Below are positions 33,422 to 41,599 of a stretch of DNA of 64,000 bases, in pieces. A model generated the notes under the pieces. That model did no database searches. It was given only the letters and a program-made list of their open reading frames with translations, and was not told where the DNA came from. Source of the DNA: a virus; the IMG/VR virus record IMGVR_UViG_3300044766_000192, positions 16,420 through 80,419 of that record; one strand, 5' to 3'. Made by a program: the position numbers and the translations under genes. Each line of letters starts with the position of its first letter. The first letter of the stretch is position 1.

Positions 33422-34408
33422 TCAGTCGTAAGCGGTGAGCTGAAAGAGAACGGTTCCCGGAGCCGACATCGTCACGTAGAGGTTCGTGTAGTCGACATCT
33501 TCTAGCTCGGCGCACGGCCCGACGATCACAGGCGTGTTCGGCGAAATTGCTTGCGCCCGATCAACGGGCTGCTCCTGTAGATCGGTGGTCTGACTGATCG
33601 CTCGAATCGCGCCGACACGATAGTCAGCAACCTGCGACGCCATCATCATGATGTGGATGCGCTTGCGGCCGAACGTCGGGATCGCCGCGATGAGTCGCTC
33701 GGCGCCGACTGCTACGGGCGTGTGCGAACCGACTGTGCCTTGAACTTGAAGTGGAAAGCGCTTCTGTGGAGCATAGACGATCGGCGCCTTGAGGTAGAGG
33801 TAGAGGTGCAACCTCGGAAATAGGTTGTTGCCGTCAACATTGGTGCCGAAATTAACCCCAGCGCCGCCGGAAGCCGGGCGATACGTCTGCGGCAAAACTG
33901 TCGTCTCTTGGAGCTTTGGAAACTCGAACTGACTTTGATTCCCGGACCCGAAGTCATCAGCAAATGGGAACACGTACAACGAGCCGTCCACGACCTGTGA
34001 GAAAAGCGGATTGTCGGGTGCTCCCGGAAGATCTTTCTTACCTGGATTCGCGTTCTGCGTGAACATCAGCGGCGTATCGACCGATAGTCGATGCAGACGA
34101 TTGGTGCGCAGCGAAGCCTGTGTCGCGAACGTCGGACTCTTCCCGAGGTTGAAGCTCACCCAGCAGCGATCGACCGTGCTCTGCGGGCCGATCGCGATTC
34201 CGGCGAGTGCTGTTGGAACAGAAACCTCCGTTGGACCATTTGGGGTTGCCGTGTCGACGCTCGTCGGGGGCCACTGCAAATTCTTGTAGTCGCCGGTTGG
34301 ATCTCCGGGATCTCGAAAACCCCACTCGTTGAAGATCACTTCGTATAGATCGTGCCCGCGCGCGATAGCGTCTTTGATGCCAAATTCTGGATTGTTACTC
34401 CACGGCAT
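33422..34408 (-). CDS. beta-rich virion protein candidate
   Basis: A 328-residue protein (MPWSNNPEFGIKDAIARGHDLYEVIF...). The N-terminal 50 residues are mixed; the rest alternates beta strands with Pro/Gly turns (LHLYLYLKAPIVYAPQKRFPLQVQG; GTVLFQLTAYD). No TM, no catalytic motif. Sits in a block with other candidate capsid genes. It could be a minor capsid, penton or spike-base protein; jelly-roll assignment needs structure prediction. Confidence 0.5.
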   Translation of the reverse strand: MPWSNNPEFGIKDAIARGHDLYEVIFNEWGFRDPGDPTGDYKNLQWPPTSVDTATPNGPTEVSVPTALAGIAIGPQSTVDRCWVSFNLGKSPTFATQASLRTNRLHRLSVDTPLMFTQNANPGKKDLPGAPDNPLFSQVVDGSLYVFPFADDFGSGNQSQFEFPKLQETTVLPQTYRPASGGAGVNFGTNVDGNNLFPRLHLYLYLKAPIVYAPQKRFPLQVQGTVGSHTPVAVGAERLIAAIPTFGRKRIHIMMMASQVADYRVGAIRAISQTTDLQEQPVDRAQAISPNTPVIVGPCAELEDVDYTNLYVTMSAPGTVLFQLTAYD

Positions 34409-34729
34409 CTACGCCCTCACCAATGCTTCGGGGAATGCCTCGGAGACAGAGATCGAAACTACTCCATCACCTCCGAGGCTAACAGCATAGATGCCCTGCT
34501 TGGGCGCAAGCACGAAGACTTCCGATCGATCTGACGGCAGCTGAAACTGTCCCGCTAGTCCGGCAGAAGCCTCGACGAGATCCGACGGCGAGAATGCTAG
34601 AAACACGAGTGCGGGCCCCACATTTCGCACGACGATCCGCAGCGGGTTTACCGTCGCGACGTAGAGCGTCGCCGGGTCTTTGAACCCGGAGATCGGTACG
34701 GCAACGGTGTTCATTAGAGACTCGCGCAC
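34409..34729 (-). CDS. small beta-sandwich candidate
   Basis: A 106-residue protein of short strands (LYVATVNPLRIVVRNVGPALVFLAFS; EVFVLAPKQGIYAVSLGGDGVVSISVS). GTG start preceded by GGAGG. It directly precedes the 328-residue gene and could be a capsid-cement or vertex subunit. Confidence 0.5.
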   Translation of the reverse strand: MRESLMNTVAVPISGFKDPATLYVATVNPLRIVVRNVGPALVFLAFSPSDLVEASAGLAGQFQLPSDRSEVFVLAPKQGIYAVSLGGDGVVSISVSEAFPEALVRA

Positions 34730-34750
34730 TGTCAGACCTCCATGCTAGGG
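34729..34750 (+). promoter_or_regulatory. class A-like box reading into an antisense frame
   Basis: Matches the box without gaps but on the strand opposite to the surrounding genes. It may drive an antisense RNA or protein, or be coincidental overlap with the ribosome site of the gene at 34729. Confidence 0.3.
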
Positions 34751-34765
34751 CTAGCGAGCATGCCT

Positions 34766-35263
34766 TTAGCGCGATTCAGAAGGCGGCGCGACGACGATCA
34801 GGAATCCCTGGAACATCCACGCGAGGCGCAGCGTGACGAGGTCGGAGAAGTTCGTGAACGCAAGCGCGTCCACGACGATCTGAAAGCTCTCCGCTCGCAC
34901 GATCGTGTAGGGCTCGGCCCATTCCCACGTCTGCTCGGCCGTGCCTTTGGTCAGCAGCGGAAGCGCGGTCGGAGCCTTGGTCATCAGCTCGTTCTTGCCG
35001 AGGTCGGAGATCCGAACCCGCAAGAGCGATTGAAGGACCACCTGATCCGGCTGGTTGTCCAGCACGTCGCCGTTGGTGTCGAGCGCGATGCAGAATGGCT
35101 TGCAGCGATGGATCTCGAACGGCTTGTCGACGTTGTGCAGGAACGTCGCATCCGGGAACTGTTGGCCCACCTGGGCTGTCGTCATCGGAACTTCCCCGGC
35201 CATCTCGTAGGGAATCCGCATCGTGATCTTGCGACCAGCCCAGGAATCAGGAAGGCGACCCAT
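34766..35263 (-). CDS. beta-rich capsid protein candidate
   Basis: A 165-residue protein (MGRLPDSWAGRKITMRIPYEMAGEV...) rich in strands, with FLIVVAPPSE at the end. A strong ribosome site (TAGGAGAAAGAAAATG) suggests high expression. Size and character suit a single-jelly-roll capsid subunit, as in two-protein capsids of tailless viruses. No homologue is claimed. Confidence 0.5.
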   Translation of the reverse strand: MGRLPDSWAGRKITMRIPYEMAGEVPMTTAQVGQQFPDATFLHNVDKPFEIHRCKPFCIALDTNGDVLDNQPDQVVLQSLLRVRISDLGKNELMTKAPTALPLLTKGTAEQTWEWAEPYTIVRAESFQIVVDALAFTNFSDLVTLRLAWMFQGFLIVVAPPSESR

Positions 35264-35343
35264 TTTCTTTCTCCTAAACGCCGACGTTTACATTTGATGA
35301 AGGCGCGTTGATCCCGACACTATCACAATAGGAAGGACTCCTC

Positions 35344-35688
35344 ATGGATCAGGACGATTACGTCAGTAGCTTCACGCGCCCCACCGTTGGACTCAAGGTC
35401 TACCTATCGCGCGGTCCATCGGGCTTGCCCGAGACCTTCGAGCGCAAGAGTGCCGATCGCGAGCTAGAGGTGTACCTCGGGCGCGTCAAGGTCAAGATCG
35501 CCATCGACAGCTTCATCAGGCGCATGTTGCTCGAACGCCGCCGCGAAGAATGGGGTGACGTGATCGAGCATCTCGCCGGGCTGACCAAGCTCGACGCCGA
35601 GATCGTGCCGCTCGATGCCGCCGTGGCGTTCTGGGCTCAGGTCAACCAGTCACGTGAAGCCGCGAGCCGAGCCAAAGCTCAGGCATAA
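35344..35688 (+). CDS. small protein, unknown
   Basis: A 114-residue protein (MDQDDYVSSFTRPTVGLKVYLSRG...): beta first half, then helix (RRMLLERRREEWGDVIEHLAGL) and a charged end. GGAAGGACTCC lies before ATG. It is on the plus strand inside a minus-strand virion block, and a CACTATCACA word lies upstream. Unknown role. Confidence 0.5.
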   Translation: MDQDDYVSSFTRPTVGLKVYLSRGPSGLPETFERKSADRELEVYLGRVKVKIAIDSFIRRMLLERRREEWGDVIEHLAGLTKLDAEIVPLDAAVAFWAQVNQSREAASRAKAQA

Positions 35689-35693
35689 GGAAA

Positions 35694-35927
35694 TTACGGC
35701 TGCACGTGCGCGAACGGCTGCGCCCAAGTCTTGAGCGCCGCGAACGCCGCTTGCACAGCGATCTCGATGTCTTCTTGGGGCACAGCATAGGCCGCTTTGA
35801 AGAGGGCGATGCCTTCCTGCAAATTCGCGGTGGCCCAACGAGCTGCGACGGCATCAGGCAATCCGCTCTCGATCTTGTACGCCGTGAGCGCACGAAGAAC
35901 GCCAGCTTCGAGATTCAACAGCTCCAC
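35694..35927 (-). CDS. small helical protein
   Basis: A 77-residue all-helical protein starting at a GTG four bases after the spike stop (VELLNLEAGVLRALTAYKIESGLP). The longer reading would overlap the spike gene in another frame. Possibly an assembly chaperone for the spike. Confidence 0.5.
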   Translation of the reverse strand: MELLNLEAGVLRALTAYKIESGLPDAVAARWATANLQEGIALFKAAYAVPQEDIEIAVQAAFAALKTWAQPFAHVQP

Positions 35928-35931
35928 GATC

Positions 35932-37659
35932 TTACTGGTAGAGCCGCGAACCAGTCCCGGTTGCGCCCGTCGCCGCTGCTGCGGTGATGTCGTACTCGTT
36001 GTCGACGGGCCGACCATCGGCTCCCGACAAGAAGTTGGCCCAGGTTCGAGCGGCACCGTCGCCAACCTTCATCTGGCCGGCTGTCCCGTTCGGTGGCGGC
36101 GTTCCCGCTGCCGACGTCACGGCGTCGACCTTGACGAACATACCGTCATCGACGTGAACACCAATACCCGTGTTGGCCGCGCCGGTCGTGCCGCAACTCA
36201 GAAGCTCCAGGACGCCGCTTCCGAGCGTGGCCGCGATCCCGTCGCGACCGCAGCCATAGACGTCGAGCTTGTTGAAGCGACCACGCGAGCCGTGGAAGCG
36301 AATGCCGTCGCCCGTTGCGCCCGGCGTGTTGCGGACGATGCAGTTGAGGAAGCCCATGAACGGCGTCGCCGTTGGGATGCCCGCACCGTAGCCTGGCAAC
36401 GATGACAGGACCTCGATCGGATCACAGGCATCGAAGCATTGCACGCGAAAGCTCGGCAGGCTCGGCGCGATCGAGAAGATGCCTCCAGTGCAGGCGTCCA
36501 TGAGCCCGGCTTGCACGGTGCAGTAGCCGCCGAGAAACGGCGTGCCGATGATCCAATCGCGCACGAGGCGGCTGATCGCTCGCGTCGCCATGTCGACGTT
36601 CGGGCTTTGCAGCTTGCACATCTGCACGGCGATCTCTCCGACGCCAACGCAGGCGAGCCCGGGATTCGCGAGGCCGCCCGTGTTCGTAACTTCGAGCCCA
36701 CTGAACGAGAGCGAGTCGGTGTTGAAGGCTCGAAGCGATCCGGCGCCGCCACCACTCGGTACGATGCCCGGCGTGTTCGATCCCGAGATGTGAGCGCTCG
36801 GTTCCATGACCAGGATCGGCGTGGTGAGCGCCGTGTTCGTCGCGAGCAAGATTGAATTGTTGGTGCTCTCGATGATCACCGCGTTCTCACCACCACCGGT
36901 CGCACCGACGACGAATTTGCCCTTGAGCGCATTCGCGGCCCACGATGCGCGTGCAACGTTGAGCGTAAGTCTGATGAGCCCGGAGACTGCGACTGGAACG
37001 GCGGATAGGATATCGGCGCCGGCAATCGTTGCATCGGCGGGCGAGATCGCCGCCATGAGCTGAGGGATCGCTTGGATCCCGACCGCGGTGGCGAACAGGA
37101 ACCACTGGCTGCCAACGTCGACGGCGATCGTCCGTGGCGTTTTCCAAGCCGGTAGCGTGTAGTCGGCCGGCAGGACTTCCGTGATGCCGGTGACGTCGAC
37201 GATGTAGCGCACGCCCGGCGGCAGAATCTCCGGGACGTCGCGAACAGCACGTTGAAGTGTCAAATACGGCGTCGCGAGCGAGCCGTTGCCGGTCGCGTCC
37301 GAGCCGGTAATGCGCGCGTAGATGATGATGGTTCCCACCGAGAACGGCGGGGTCGGGACGCCACCGGCACCACCGCCGCCATCGGCGATAAACGGGTGCG
37401 GTGTGAGCGCGAGCGTAGCTACGTCGCCGAAGACGCGCTCGATCGAGTGCCAATACTCGACAAGCACGTCGACGTCGCCATCGCCGCTGACCGTGACGTT
37501 CGTAGCATCCGCAGTGATCACGAACCCGGACTTGGAGGCTTCGATGTGGTCGGGGATGACCGCGCGGCCATTCTGCACGATCAAGCCGTGTGGCAGAGAG
37601 ACAGAGCCGCCACCGGGGGTGACGACGAAGTGCAGGATGTTTTTGAGTCTCGTTGCCAT
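35932..37659 (-). CDS. beta-helix-like spike protein
   Basis: A 575-residue protein. Residues 1-110 form an attachment domain (SLPHGLIVQNGRAVIPDHIEAS); a Gly/Pro linker follows; from 115 IYARITGSDATGNGSLATPYLTLQRAV starts a right-handed beta-helix-like region with repeated short strands to about residue 520. This is typical of phage tailspikes or vertex spikes that degrade or bind polysaccharide. No catalytic motif is obvious. Confidence 0.65.
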   Translation of the reverse strand: MATRLKNILHFVVTPGGGSVSLPHGLIVQNGRAVIPDHIEASKSGFVITADATNVTVSGDGDVDVLVEYWHSIERVFGDVATLALTPHPFIADGGGGAGGVPTPPFSVGTIIIYARITGSDATGNGSLATPYLTLQRAVRDVPEILPPGVRYIVDVTGITEVLPADYTLPAWKTPRTIAVDVGSQWFLFATAVGIQAIPQLMAAISPADATIAGADILSAVPVAVSGLIRLTLNVARASWAANALKGKFVVGATGGGENAVIIESTNNSILLATNTALTTPILVMEPSAHISGSNTPGIVPSGGGAGSLRAFNTDSLSFSGLEVTNTGGLANPGLACVGVGEIAVQMCKLQSPNVDMATRAISRLVRDWIIGTPFLGGYCTVQAGLMDACTGGIFSIAPSLPSFRVQCFDACDPIEVLSSLPGYGAGIPTATPFMGFLNCIVRNTPGATGDGIRFHGSRGRFNKLDVYGCGRDGIAATLGSGVLELLSCGTTGAANTGIGVHVDDGMFVKVDAVTSAAGTPPPNGTAGQMKVGDGAARTWANFLSGADGRPVDNEYDITAAAATGATGTGSRLYQ

Positions 37660-37673
37660 GGCCCTAGTAAATA

Positions 37674-37695
37674 CTTGATCGCGCTTGCGATCAAG
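37674..37695. terminator. hairpin in the spike-capsid intergenic region
   Basis: Perfect 9-bp stem CTTGATCGC/GCGATCAAG with loop GCTT, between the capsid candidate's terminator and the spike gene start. Confidence 0.5.
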
Positions 37696-37711
37696 GAACT
37701 AGAAACGACAA

Positions 37712-37733
37712 AGGCGCCCCCGAAGGAGCGCCT
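37712..37733 (-). terminator. Rho-independent terminator after the capsid candidate
   Basis: On the minus strand a stem AGGCGCTCC, TTCG tetraloop and GGGGCGCCT arm is followed by TTTGTCGTTT. It lies 37 bases after the stop of the gene at 37770. Efficient termination here would isolate a highly expressed transcript. Confidence 0.7.
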
Positions 37734-37769
37734 CTTATGATTGCCGAGAGGTCGAATCGCGCGTTGCGA

Positions 37770-38480
37770 TTAGACGACCGAGCGTCGGATCAGGCCGTAG
37801 AAGTAGACCTTCTCGTCGGCGAAGTTCAGGTCGTCACCAGCATCCGATGCGTCCTGGGCGATCTGCAACGCCGCTTCCGGTTGGAAGCTGAACGTGTAGC
37901 CGAGGTTCTCACGCATCCACACCGGCAGCACGAGCGCGTTGCGATCACGCGGGCTCGGGATGCCGTTCTGGGCGATCTCGAAGAACGCGTTGGTCGAGAA
38001 CACCGCGAAGCCGTGACCCTGCGGATAGTCCTGGATCACACCCGACGTGTAGACCTTGCCGTTGTAGTTGTACTCCAGGAACGTCACGCGATCGACCTGG
38101 AACAACGTCACGAGCTGCGGAGGATCCGACAGCGCGCCATTGGTGTCCGGCAGCTGCGGATCGCTCTTGCCTTCGGCGGGCCGCATGACTCGCGTCATCT
38201 TGCAGCCGACGCCGTAGACGTACATCTCCCAGTCCTTCGGGAGACCCGCCGATCCCGCGCGCGGGATGTTCGTGTCGACACGCGTGCTCGTACGCGTGCC
38301 ACCAGGGATCTGCTGCGATCGTCCGGCCGAGAACGCCTCGACGGGGCCGTTCTGCTGGTTGTTGAACTGGACCGTCGAGTAGAGCTTGTCGTCGATCCAA
38401 TCCGAGATCTGGATCGTCTGCCCGTTGTCCATCGTGATCGTGGTTGTGCCTGGTGCTACGCCAACAGTTCCGCCTGCCAT
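37770..38480 (-). CDS. probable major capsid protein candidate
   Basis: A 236-residue protein (MAGGTVGVAPGTTTITMDNGQTIQI...). Beta-rich, one Cys, no TM. It has the strongest ribosome site in the region (AAGGAGAGAGTCATG), an intrinsic terminator close behind, and its own leader hairpin, as expected of a very abundant virion protein. I cannot recognise a fold; HK97-type features are not evident. Single or double jelly-roll capsid protein is a fair guess from context only. Confidence 0.5.
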   Translation of the reverse strand: MAGGTVGVAPGTTTITMDNGQTIQISDWIDDKLYSTVQFNNQQNGPVEAFSAGRSQQIPGGTRTSTRVDTNIPRAGSAGLPKDWEMYVYGVGCKMTRVMRPAEGKSDPQLPDTNGALSDPPQLVTLFQVDRVTFLEYNYNGKVYTSGVIQDYPQGHGFAVFSTNAFFEIAQNGIPSPRDRNALVLPVWMRENLGYTFSFQPEAALQIAQDASDAGDDLNFADEKVYFYGLIRRSVV

Positions 38481-38556
38481 GACTCTCTCCTTGTGAAGAC
38501 TTGGTTTTTGGCTCGCGTGGGAGTCGTCCCCCGCACGAGCAGTGAGCTTTGTCGAT

Positions 38557-38573
38557 CTCGTTCAGTGAACGAG
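38557..38573 (-). promoter_or_regulatory. leader hairpin of the capsid candidate
   Basis: CTCGTTC/GAACGAG stem with a three-base loop in the 100-base leader upstream of the gene at 38480; could stabilise the mRNA. Confidence 0.4.
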
Positions 38574-38583
38574 AGTGATCGGC

Positions 38584-39207
38584 CTAGTGATGCTGGCCGT
38601 AGAGCGTCGCGCCGTAGCGCGCCGAGAGCCCCGAGATGTTCGGGCCGCCCGCCGCGAGCTGCTGACCGAGCAGATTCACCGGAGGCCGAGCACCGCCACC
38701 GCGCGCTGCGCCGAAGCCCGAGACTTGCGGACCGGCAACGCCAGGGATCGTGCCTTGCGGATGGCTGGTTGCCGAAACCGACGGCAGTCCGAACTGGCCA
38801 CCGTTGAGAGCACTGATCTGTGGCAGGCCCATCTGACCGTTGAGGGCGTTGATCATCGGCATGCCCATGCCCTTGACCGGCTGAGCTGGCGCCGATGGCG
38901 CGAACAGCACGCCTTCGAGCCACTTCAGGCCGCTCGCGAGGAACGCACCCGCGAACGCGCCCCACGATGCGTGACGTGTGGACTTCATCGCCCACAGCGC
39001 ACCGCCACTCGCGAGCCCGACGAGGAAGCCGATCAGATCGGCATTCTGTTGCGCAGCGCTGCCCGGTGTGCCGCGTGACAGAGCCATCGAGGTGACGCTT
39101 GAGACGCCGCCGCCGATGAGCATGCCGTAGAGCGGGTTCATGCCGGGGTTCTCACCGAATTCGTTGAGGCCGAGCAGGTCGACGTTTCCGAGCAGCTTGG
39201 TGGTCAT
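38584..39207 (-). CDS. virion membrane protein candidate
   Basis: A 207-residue protein. Residues 20-110 include Gly/Ala-rich hydrophobic segments (YGMLIGGGVSSVTSMAL; LIGFLVGLASGGALWAM; WGAFAGAFLASGLKWL), probably three spans; the rest is a Gly/Pro/Met-rich, disordered end. AAGGAGCGATAG precedes the ATG. The next gene downstream is the capsid candidate, so this may be the main membrane protein of the virion. Confidence 0.6.
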   Translation of the reverse strand: MTTKLLGNVDLLGLNEFGENPGMNPLYGMLIGGGVSSVTSMALSRGTPGSAAQQNADLIGFLVGLASGGALWAMKSTRHASWGAFAGAFLASGLKWLEGVLFAPSAPAQPVKGMGMPMINALNGQMGLPQISALNGGQFGLPSVSATSHPQGTIPGVAGPQVSGFGAARGGGARPPVNLLGQQLAAGGPNISGLSARYGATLYGQHH

Positions 39208-39223
39208 GAGATCTATCGCTCCT

Positions 39224-39412
39224 TCAGGGTTTTTTCGGGGCTGGGCAGCTGCCCTTGAACAGCCAGCCACTTCTTGTCTTCGCGCTCTTGCCGACGAAAC
39301 AAAGGCGGGCCCCTCGTTTCGTCCTCGTATTGAAAACGCACTTGCACTCGCCGATGCCGAGCTGCTTTCGGCCGGATTCGCCCGAGCCCGAGAGCGTCAT
39401 GATGCTCGGCAT
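39224..39412 (-). CDS. small Cys-containing basic protein
   Basis: A 62-residue protein (MPSIMTLSGSGESGRKQLGIGEC...) with four Cys and a basic second half. A clear ribosome site (TGAGGAG) precedes ATG, 11 bases after the previous stop. MPSIMTL resembles the MPSILTL start of the protein at 3643. Confidence 0.6.
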   Translation of the reverse strand: MPSIMTLSGSGESGRKQLGIGECKCVFNTRTKRGARLCFVGKSAKTRSGWLFKGSCPAPKKP

Positions 39413-39422
39413 CGTGATCTCC

Positions 39423-39968
39423 TCAGTGCCAAGGCCAGCGCAGGCCCCGCCACATCATCATCGTGGTCTTGTCGATTCCCTCCTGCATGTTCGGCGGAAG
39501 GTTCGATGATCGGCCGTACGCCTGCGCGACCATCTGATGGATCTGCCGTTGCGGCCCGCCCCACGGACCGATGCCGGCAGCCGGGCCGTACGCACTTTGC
39601 TGTACAGCGACACCACCGCCCGGAACCGAAGAGTCGGCGAACCCCACCGGAGCGCTCGCTTGCATCTTGCGCATCCACGCGCGAGCCCGAACACCCGCCC
39701 ACCAATTCCGCAGCCGCGGAAATAGTGGAGCACCGAGCCCGCGCAGCACCGGGCGATAGACGCCGGGGCCTGACAACGTCATGCCGCTCTGCGGGCCGGT
39801 CGTGAACGCATTCGCGACCATCTGAACGTCTTGTCCGGGGTTGTAGCCAACCATCGGCGAGAGAACGCTCGTGCGCATCACGCGATCGGGCCGCATGAAG
39901 TGCGAGCCGCCGCCGTGCCGAGGAACTGCGTCACCGAGAAGTGAAATCTGGTGCATGAACGCGAGCAT
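39423..39968 (-). CDS. virion-type protein with LRGLG motif
   Basis: A 181-residue protein (MLAFMHQISLLGDAVPRHGG...). Residues about 75-80 read VLRGLGAPLF, a strict match to the shared motif. A basic, Trp-rich region (RNWWAGVRARAWMRKMQ) and a Gly/Gln/Met-rich end follow. The start is uncertain: an in-frame TTG lies 24 bases upstream. First gene of the virion block. Confidence 0.55.
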   Translation of the reverse strand: MLAFMHQISLLGDAVPRHGGGSHFMRPDRVMRTSVLSPMVGYNPGQDVQMVANAFTTGPQSGMTLSGPGVYRPVLRGLGAPLFPRLRNWWAGVRARAWMRKMQASAPVGFADSSVPGGGVAVQQSAYGPAAGIGPWGGPQRQIHQMVAQAYGRSSNLPPNMQEGIDKTTMMMWRGLRWPWH

Positions 39969-40084
39969 GCAGATCTGGATCTCGCCGGGCAACTAAGTTG
40001 TTTAGTGATTCTCGCCAGTTAAATAGACGCTGTGCTAACAACTGCGATGACGATTAAAACTAAATCAGTGAAGTTACGTGCTGA

Positions 40085-40106
40085 GTGTCAGAGCAATCTG
40101 ATAACG
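40085..40106 (+). promoter_or_regulatory. class A promoter box
   Basis: Gap-free match with TGATAA. TAACGA ends seven bases before the GTG at 40115; an alternative GTG at 40085 would lie inside the box. Confidence 0.6.
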
Positions 40107-40114
40107 AATCCCCC

Positions 40115-41113
40115 GTGGGAAGACCGAAGATTCACGGTCGAAGTAAGCTACCAGAATATGTAGTTTGGTCGGGAATGCTTCAACGCTGTACAAACCCTAA
40201 CAACTCCGGTTGGAAAAACTATGGTGGGCGAGGCATCAATGTTTGCGAGCGTTGGCGGTCGTTTGAAAACTTCTTTGCCGACATGGGAGTACGACCGAGC
40301 CCCGAATTTACAATTGATCGTTTCCCAAACAACAACGGTGACTACGAGCCCACAAACTGCCGTTGGGCGACGCGATTAGAGCAAGGTCGAAGCACCCGTC
40401 GAGTAAAACTCTCAGTTGAGCGTGTTCAAGAGATCTTTCTGTTATCAAAACAAGGCGCAAGTCTTCGATCAATTGCTCAACGCTTTGGAGTATCAGACTC
40501 TACTGTTAGCTCGGTTCTAAACGGGACAACTTGGTGTCCACCAGGACAACCAAGAAAACAACCAGGCTACAAAAAACTGATGCTAGTAATCGGTTCCAAC
40601 ACCGCACAGGCACTCGCGCCGCATACTATAGAGCATTCATGGGTGATGTTCGTTCAAGTGGCATCACCGGGCGGCGTCATCGGCCCAATCAAGATTGAAG
40701 GTGTGCGCGGGTCTCAAGTAAGCAAACGCTTGTTCGCAATCTCCGAGGACAATCCCTATCCAGCGTACTTGATCGGGCTCGTCGAAACGCCGACGCCCGC
40801 TGAGCATGCGCAAGCAATCTGCGAGCAGTACAGCACAAGTCATTTACATGACGGTTGGTTCGAACCGACGCCGGTCTTGCTGCAATTCATTCAGCATGTC
40901 GGGCAAAGCGCGCTCGCGAGCTTGATCGCAGCGACGCGGCCTGGCGGCGTGCCTGATGCTGTTGTCGGCATCGAAGAAATTGCTACTGTGCTTGATGTTT
41001 CAGTGCCGACGATTCGCAGACTTGTCACAGCCGGTGCGATCCCCCACTTTCGTGTCGGTCGTCAGCTGCGATTCGTCGTCGAAGATGTGCTTGCATCTAT
41101 GAACCGCGGCTAG
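40115..41113 (+). CDS. HNH endonuclease fused to a protein with excisionase-type helix-turn-helix
   Basis: A 332-residue protein (GTG, VGRPKIHGRSKLPEYVVW...). Residues about 20-85 carry an HNH core: MLQRCTNPNN, YGGRGINVCERW, PEFTIDRFPNNNGDYEPTNCRWAT. A helix-turn-helix (LRSIAQRFGVSDSTVSSVLNG) follows near 105-125. From about 150 the sequence is unlike homing enzymes (AQALAPHTIEHSWVMFVQVAS) and ends in a MerR/excisionase-like domain, GIEEIATVLDVSVPTIRRLVTAGAIPHFRVGRQLRFVVEDVL. The 5' half is AT-rich and the 3' half has local composition, so a homing endonuclease has probably fused in frame to an existing regulator. Confidence 0.75.
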   Translation: MGRPKIHGRSKLPEYVVWSGMLQRCTNPNNSGWKNYGGRGINVCERWRSFENFFADMGVRPSPEFTIDRFPNNNGDYEPTNCRWATRLEQGRSTRRVKLSVERVQEIFLLSKQGASLRSIAQRFGVSDSTVSSVLNGTTWCPPGQPRKQPGYKKLMLVIGSNTAQALAPHTIEHSWVMFVQVASPGGVIGPIKIEGVRGSQVSKRLFAISEDNPYPAYLIGLVETPTPAEHAQAICEQYSTSHLHDGWFEPTPVLLQFIQHVGQSALASLIAATRPGGVPDAVVGIEEIATVLDVSVPTIRRLVTAGAIPHFRVGRQLRFVVEDVLASMNRG

Positions 41114-41135
41114 CTGTCAGAGCTGCGTGGTAGCC
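41114..41135 (+). promoter_or_regulatory. class A promoter box
   Basis: Gap-free match. TAGCCC ends six bases before the GTG at 41143. Confidence 0.7.
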
Positions 41136-41142
41136 CTTAGAT

Positions 41143-41436
41143 GTGGGGCCAACCCTCGTCGTCAATTGCCGTCGCGAGCCCTTTGACGTCTACATCGGAC
41201 GAGGATCGATTTGGGGTAATAGGTTCGTGCACCTTGTAACAGGACGCCACCAAGGTGTGATCGGCGTTGCGACACGCGATGAAGCGATCGATCGCTACGC
41301 TGAGTGGATCCAAACACAGCCGCAGCTTCTCGCGTTGATTCACACGCTCCGTGGAAAGCGTCTCGGTTGCTACTGTCTGTACAACCAACGCTGTCACGGC
41401 GAAATCCTCGCGGATCTCGCTGACGGCCTTCGCTAG
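41143..41436 (+). CDS. DUF4326 protein
   Basis: A 97-residue protein with VVNCRREPFDVYIGRGSIWGNRF and IQTQPQLLALIHTLRGKRLGCYCLYNQRCHGEILADL, the conserved blocks of DUF4326, common in phages and often near nucleotide genes. Cys/His in GCYCxxxxCHG may bind metal. GTG start, leaderless from a class A box. Function of the family is not established. Confidence 0.75.
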   Translation: MGPTLVVNCRREPFDVYIGRGSIWGNRFVHLVTGRHQGVIGVATRDEAIDRYAEWIQTQPQLLALIHTLRGKRLGCYCLYNQRCHGEILADLADGLR

Positions 41437-41458
41437 CTGCCAGACCTCGATGCTACGC
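41437..41458 (+). promoter_or_regulatory. class A promoter box
   Basis: Gap-free match with CTGCCAGACC. TACGCC ends six bases before the ATG at 41466. Confidence 0.6.
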
Positions 41459-41465
41459 CTCGAAA

Positions 41466-41597
41466 ATGCGAATCAACGTCTACAGCCAAGAACTGACTAG
41501 CGAGGTCATCCGGATGCCGCATTCGCAGAGTCGTCGTGAGGAAATGGCAAAGGCGTTCGAGCAGATCGCTAAGCTGTTCCGCACTGAAGGGAGGTAG
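41466..41597 (+). CDS. 43-residue helical protein
   Basis: MRINVYSQELTSEVIRMPHSQ and a C-terminal helix (EEMAKAFEQIAKLFRTEGR). Leaderless start from a class A box and two bases before the thyX ATG, whose ribosome site GGGAGG lies in its 3' end. Unknown function. Confidence 0.55.
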   Translation: MRINVYSQELTSEVIRMPHSQSRREEMAKAFEQIAKLFRTEGR

Positions 41598-41599
41598 GG

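Noticed and set aside
37737-38807. 356-codon plus-strand frame over the capsid candidate
   Set aside because: Opposite a gene with strong ribosome site and terminator; no promoter or domain of its own.
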